Below, piece by piece: positions 4,925 through 7,917 of a DNA stretch of 7,917 bases. The stretch is from contig DYNS01000127.1 in assembly GCA_020720965.1 (NCBI GenBank), positions 1 to 7,917 of the forward strand, read 5' to 3'. The first letter of the stretch is position 1, and each line of letters starts with the position of its first letter. The notes beneath the pieces were generated by a model, which was not told the origin of the DNA, ran no database searches, and saw only the letters and a list, made by a program, of their open reading frames with translations. The stretch is from Anaerolinea sp. (GTDB lineage Bacteria > Chloroflexota > Anaerolineae > Anaerolineales > Villigracilaceae). Made by a program: the position numbers and the translations under genes.

Positions 4925-7714
4925 ATGGTAACACTTTCGATTAACGGCAAACAGGTTCAAGTTCCAGAAGAAACAACCGTTCTTCGCGCCGCGCAGCGCC
5001 TGGGAATCGAAATTCCCACCCTGTGCGACCATCCCGATTTGCATCCCCTCGGCGGCTGCCGCCTTTGCCTGGTGGAGGTGAAAGGCGGCAAACAGTTTAA
5101 TGCCTCCTGCGCTCTGCCCGTAAGCGAGGGCATGGAAGTGACAACCGAAAGCCCCGCCCTTGCCGAAGCCCGCCGGGATGTGCTGAAGTTGATGCTGCAT
5201 GGCTATCACGATGCCGGGTACGCCAATGGGCAATCTGCTCCCACCGAGCTGGTGCATTGGGCAACCCATTACGGGCTGGATGTGGCGGAACACCAGGCAA
5301 AAGAGGCGCATTACCCCATCAACGCCGACCCGAACCCGGTGGTCTGGGTGGATATGAACAAGTGTATTCAGTGCGGGCGCTGCATCCGCGCCTGTGCGGA
5401 GGTGCAGGGCAGGTTCGTCTGGCAGATGACCGGGCGCGGGTTCGATAGCCACCCCATTGCCGGAGTGAATAACCTGATGTTGGATGCCCGCTGCGAGTCT
5501 TGCGGGGCTTGCGTGGCATATTGCCCCACCGGCGCATTAGACAATAAGCCAAGCATGGGCGCGGGGCTGCCAGAGAAGAAAGTGACCACCACCTGTGGCT
5601 ATTGCGGCGTGGGCTGTCAGTTCGACCTGAATGTGAAAGACAATCAGGTCATCCGGGTGACATCCAACCCCCAAGCCCCGGTGAATGGGATGCACCTGTG
5701 CGTGAAGGGGCGCTACGGCTACGACTACATTCATCACCCGGAACGCCTTACCAAGCCGCGTGTGCGCCGCTACCTGTTGGAAGCGGGCGACACCCCCAAA
5801 CCCTCTGCCCCGCAGCAAAACCCCACCCCGCTGTGGGACTGGGTGGAAACGGATTGGGATACCGCCCTCGGCATCACCTCCCGCAAACTGCAAAGCATTC
5901 GGGATTCTTACGGCGCGGAGAGCATTGGCATTCTCACCTCCGCCAAATGCACCAACGAAGAAAACTACCTGATGAACAAACTGGCGCGGCAGGTCATTGG
6001 CACCAACAGCATAGACCACTGCGCCCGTCTCTGACACTCCAGCACAGTCGCCGGTCTGGCGGCTTCTTACGGCTCTGGTGCCATGTCCAACTCCATGGAC
6101 GACATTGCAGAATTTGCAGAACTGGTCTTCGTCATTGGCTCCAACACCACCGAACAGCACCCCGTCTTTGGGGCAATGCTAAGGCAGGCGGTGAAACAGC
6201 GCGGCGCAAAACTGATTGTGGCAGACCCGCGCCGCATAGACCTGACGGAATTCGCCACCCTGCACCTCCGTCAGCGCCCCGGAACCGACATCGCCCTGTT
6301 AAACGGGCTGATGCACCTCATCTTACAAAACAACTGGCACAACTCCGCCTTTATGGCAGAACGCTGCGAAAACTTTGAAGAGTTTGAAGAAACCATCCGC
6401 CGCTACCCGCCCGCCCTCGTCAGCGAGATAACCGGCATCCCAGAAGTCAAACTGCGCCAGGCAGCCGAACTGATGGGCAACACCCGCCCCATGGCAGTCA
6501 TTTGGGCAATGGGAATCACCCAACACATCACCGGCGTACACAACGTAATGAGCCTTGCCAACCTGCAAATGCTAACGGGCAACATGGGCATCCCTGGCGG
6601 GGGCGTAAACCCCCTGCGCGGACAAAACAACGTGCAAGGCGCTTGTGACGTGGGGGGCTTACCCAACGTTTACCCCGCCGACCAACCCGTCACCAGCCCG
6701 CAAGCCCGCCGCACCTTTGCCGCCGCCTGGGGCATGGCAGAAGAACAACTCTCCGGCGAGGTCGGCAAAACCGTTACGGAACTGATGCCCGGCTTGCTCA
6801 ACGGCTCCACCCGCGCCCTCTACATCCTGGCAGAAGACCCCATCATGTCCGACCCGGATACCGGTCACATTCGCAAATGCCTGCAAGCCGCAGACTTCAT
6901 CGCCCTGCAAGAAATCTTCCCCACCGAAACCGCCCACTATGCGGACGTGCTCCTGCCCGGCGTCACCTTTGCGGAAAAATACGGAACCTTCACCAACACC
7001 GAAAGGCGGGTGCAGATGGTGCGCCCCGCCATCACCCCGCCCGGCGAAGCCCGTCAGGACTGGCAAATCATCCGCGATGTAGCGCAGGGGATTCTCTCCG
7101 CCGGAACCCGCCCGGTTGCTCCGGCAGCCTGGTCGGGCTGGGACTATGAAACCCCCTCCCAAATTATGGATGAAATCAACGCCCTTACCCCTTCCTACGG
7201 CGGAATCACCCATGCCCGGCTGGAACAGGGTGAGCGTTTACAGTGGCCCTGCCCCACCCTACTACACCCCGGCACGCCCATCCTGCACACCCAGGGCTTT
7301 ACACGCGGCAAAGGGCGCTTCATGCCCATCGAACACATTCCACCCGCCGAAAAACCCGATGATGCCTACCCCTTTGTCCTTTCCACCGGGCGGGTACTGT
7401 ATCACTGGCACGGCGGCGAGATGACCCGCCGCGCCCAAAACCTGCTGGCGCTGTACAGCGAACCCCTCATCGAAATCAACGCCGAAGATGCCGCCCGCCT
7501 GCGGCTCGCCCCCCAAAGCCATGTACGAGTCTCCTCCCGGCGCGGGCAAATTAGCGCCAAAGCCTGGGTAACAGACCGGGTTCCGCCCGGCATGGTATAC
7601 GCCAACTTCCACTTCCCGCACGCCTCCGCCAACGAACTCACCCAGGCGGCGCTAGACCCCATCGCCAAAATTCCAGAATACAAGGTAACAGCCGTGCGCG
7701 TGGAGGCGGAGTGA
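4925..7714 (+). CDS. fdhA: Formate dehydrogenase catalytic (alpha) subunit, selenoprotein with NuoG-like N-terminus
   Basis: Mo/W-bis-MGD enzyme interconverting formate and CO2. The 929-residue protein contains an in-frame UGA at codon 370 (6032-6034), in the context CARL-U-HSS, matching the active-site motif of E. coli FdhF (CARV-U-HGP). The frame runs on without a break to 7714, and a SECIS hairpin follows the UGA. Domains: [2Fe-2S] ferredoxin (C34, C45, C48, C62); a segment at 88-120 where the His-Cys cluster normally sits but which has no Cys; two [4Fe-4S] motifs (C147/C150/C153/C157 and C190/C193/C196/C200); the catalytic-domain [4Fe-4S] (C224, C227, C231, C259); Sec370-His371; R565 in PLRGQNNVQGACD, equivalent to FdhF R333; a C-terminal dinucleotide-binding domain from about 815. 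No Tat signal, so it is cytoplasmic. The ATG at 4925 has AGGAG at 4910-4914; an in-frame ATG at 4874 lies inside hoxW and adds no conserved sequence. The ferredoxin front end implies NAD(P)-linked partners rather than a membrane chain. Confidence 0.95.
6032..6064 (+). promoter_or_regulatory. UGA selenocysteine codon and bacterial SECIS hairpin
   Basis: The UGA at 6032-6034 is followed 18 bases before the loop by a hairpin: GTCGCC (6047-6052) pairs with GGCGGC (6058-6063) around the loop GGTCT (6053-6057). An extra A-T pair (6046 with 6064) lengthens the stem to seven. The distance from the UGA to the loop, and the GGUCU loop itself, are the same as in the E. coli fdhF SECIS as I recall it, which SelB recognises. 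This directs selenocysteine insertion in place of termination. Confidence 0.93.
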
Positions 7715-7718
7715 CGTT

Positions 7719-7727
7719 TGGTACAAT
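7719..7727 (+). promoter_or_regulatory. Extended -10 promoter positioned for a leaderless lipoprotein mRNA
   Basis: TGGTACAAT matches an extended -10 element (TGn followed by TACAAT, one mismatch from TATAAT). It starts 4 bases after the end of the formate dehydrogenase stop codon and ends 6 bases before the ATG at 7734. Transcription starting 7 bases after the -10 would begin on the A of that ATG, giving an mRNA without a 5' leader. I see no convincing -35 at the usual spacing, which is common for extended -10 promoters, and no Shine-Dalgarno before the ATG. Confidence 0.5.
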
Positions 7728-7733
7728 CCTGCC

Positions 7734-7917
<184 letters not shown>

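Noticed and set aside
6032..6034. fdhA as two genes or a pseudogene broken by a stop
   Set aside because: The frame is identical on both sides, the stop falls exactly on the known Sec position, and a matching SECIS hairpin follows. Homology continues through the bases between the stop and the next ATG at 6083.

Overview
The window reads like a whole contig from a bacterial draft or metagenome assembly. It opens inside a gene and ends in a 31-base run of C that looks like an assembly artefact. All genes lie on the plus strand and are tightly spaced. The coding strand is C-rich and GC-rich. Gene content (soluble Hox-type [NiFe] hydrogenase, selenocysteine formate dehydrogenase, lipoprotein) fits a thermophilic or anaerobic bacterium. 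My best guess is Chloroflexota, class Anaerolineae, but this rests on the general look of the proteins and not on a search.

Layout: (1) 2-1858, the 3' part of a HoxU/NuoG-like iron-sulfur subunit; (2) 1855-2400, HoxY, the hydrogenase small subunit, overlapping the previous gene by 4 bases; (3) 2438-3859, HoxH, the [NiFe] catalytic large subunit with an uncleaved C-terminal tail; (4) 3940-4386, a two-CBS-domain protein; (5) 4402-4893, a HoxW-type maturation protease with a TTG start; (6) 4925-7714, a 929-residue formate dehydrogenase catalytic subunit whose codon 370 is UGA, read as selenocysteine and followed by a clear bacterial SECIS hairpin; (7) 7734-end, the start of a lipoprotein gene behind an extended -10 promoter placed so that the mRNA would be leaderless.

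Working model: HoxY and HoxH oxidise or produce H2, and electrons run along the iron-sulfur clusters of the HoxU/NuoG-like subunit to a diaphorase (HoxE/HoxF, presumably encoded upstream of the window). HoxW trims HoxH. The formate dehydrogenase has the same NuoG-like ferredoxin front end, so it could plug into the same electron-transfer module. The cluster may therefore encode a soluble H2/formate/NAD(P) interconverting complex, a [NiFe] counterpart of the known [FeFe]-hydrogenase/formate dehydrogenase complexes. That is inference from gene order and domain content.

The points most worth a second look are the Sec codon with its SECIS element (ordinary gene callers would split this gene in two), the hydrogenase-formate dehydrogenase linkage, the loss of one iron-sulfur cluster site in the formate dehydrogenase, the heptamer repeats in front of an SD-less hoxH, the leaderless-type promoter, and a change of base composition across about 4400-5760.
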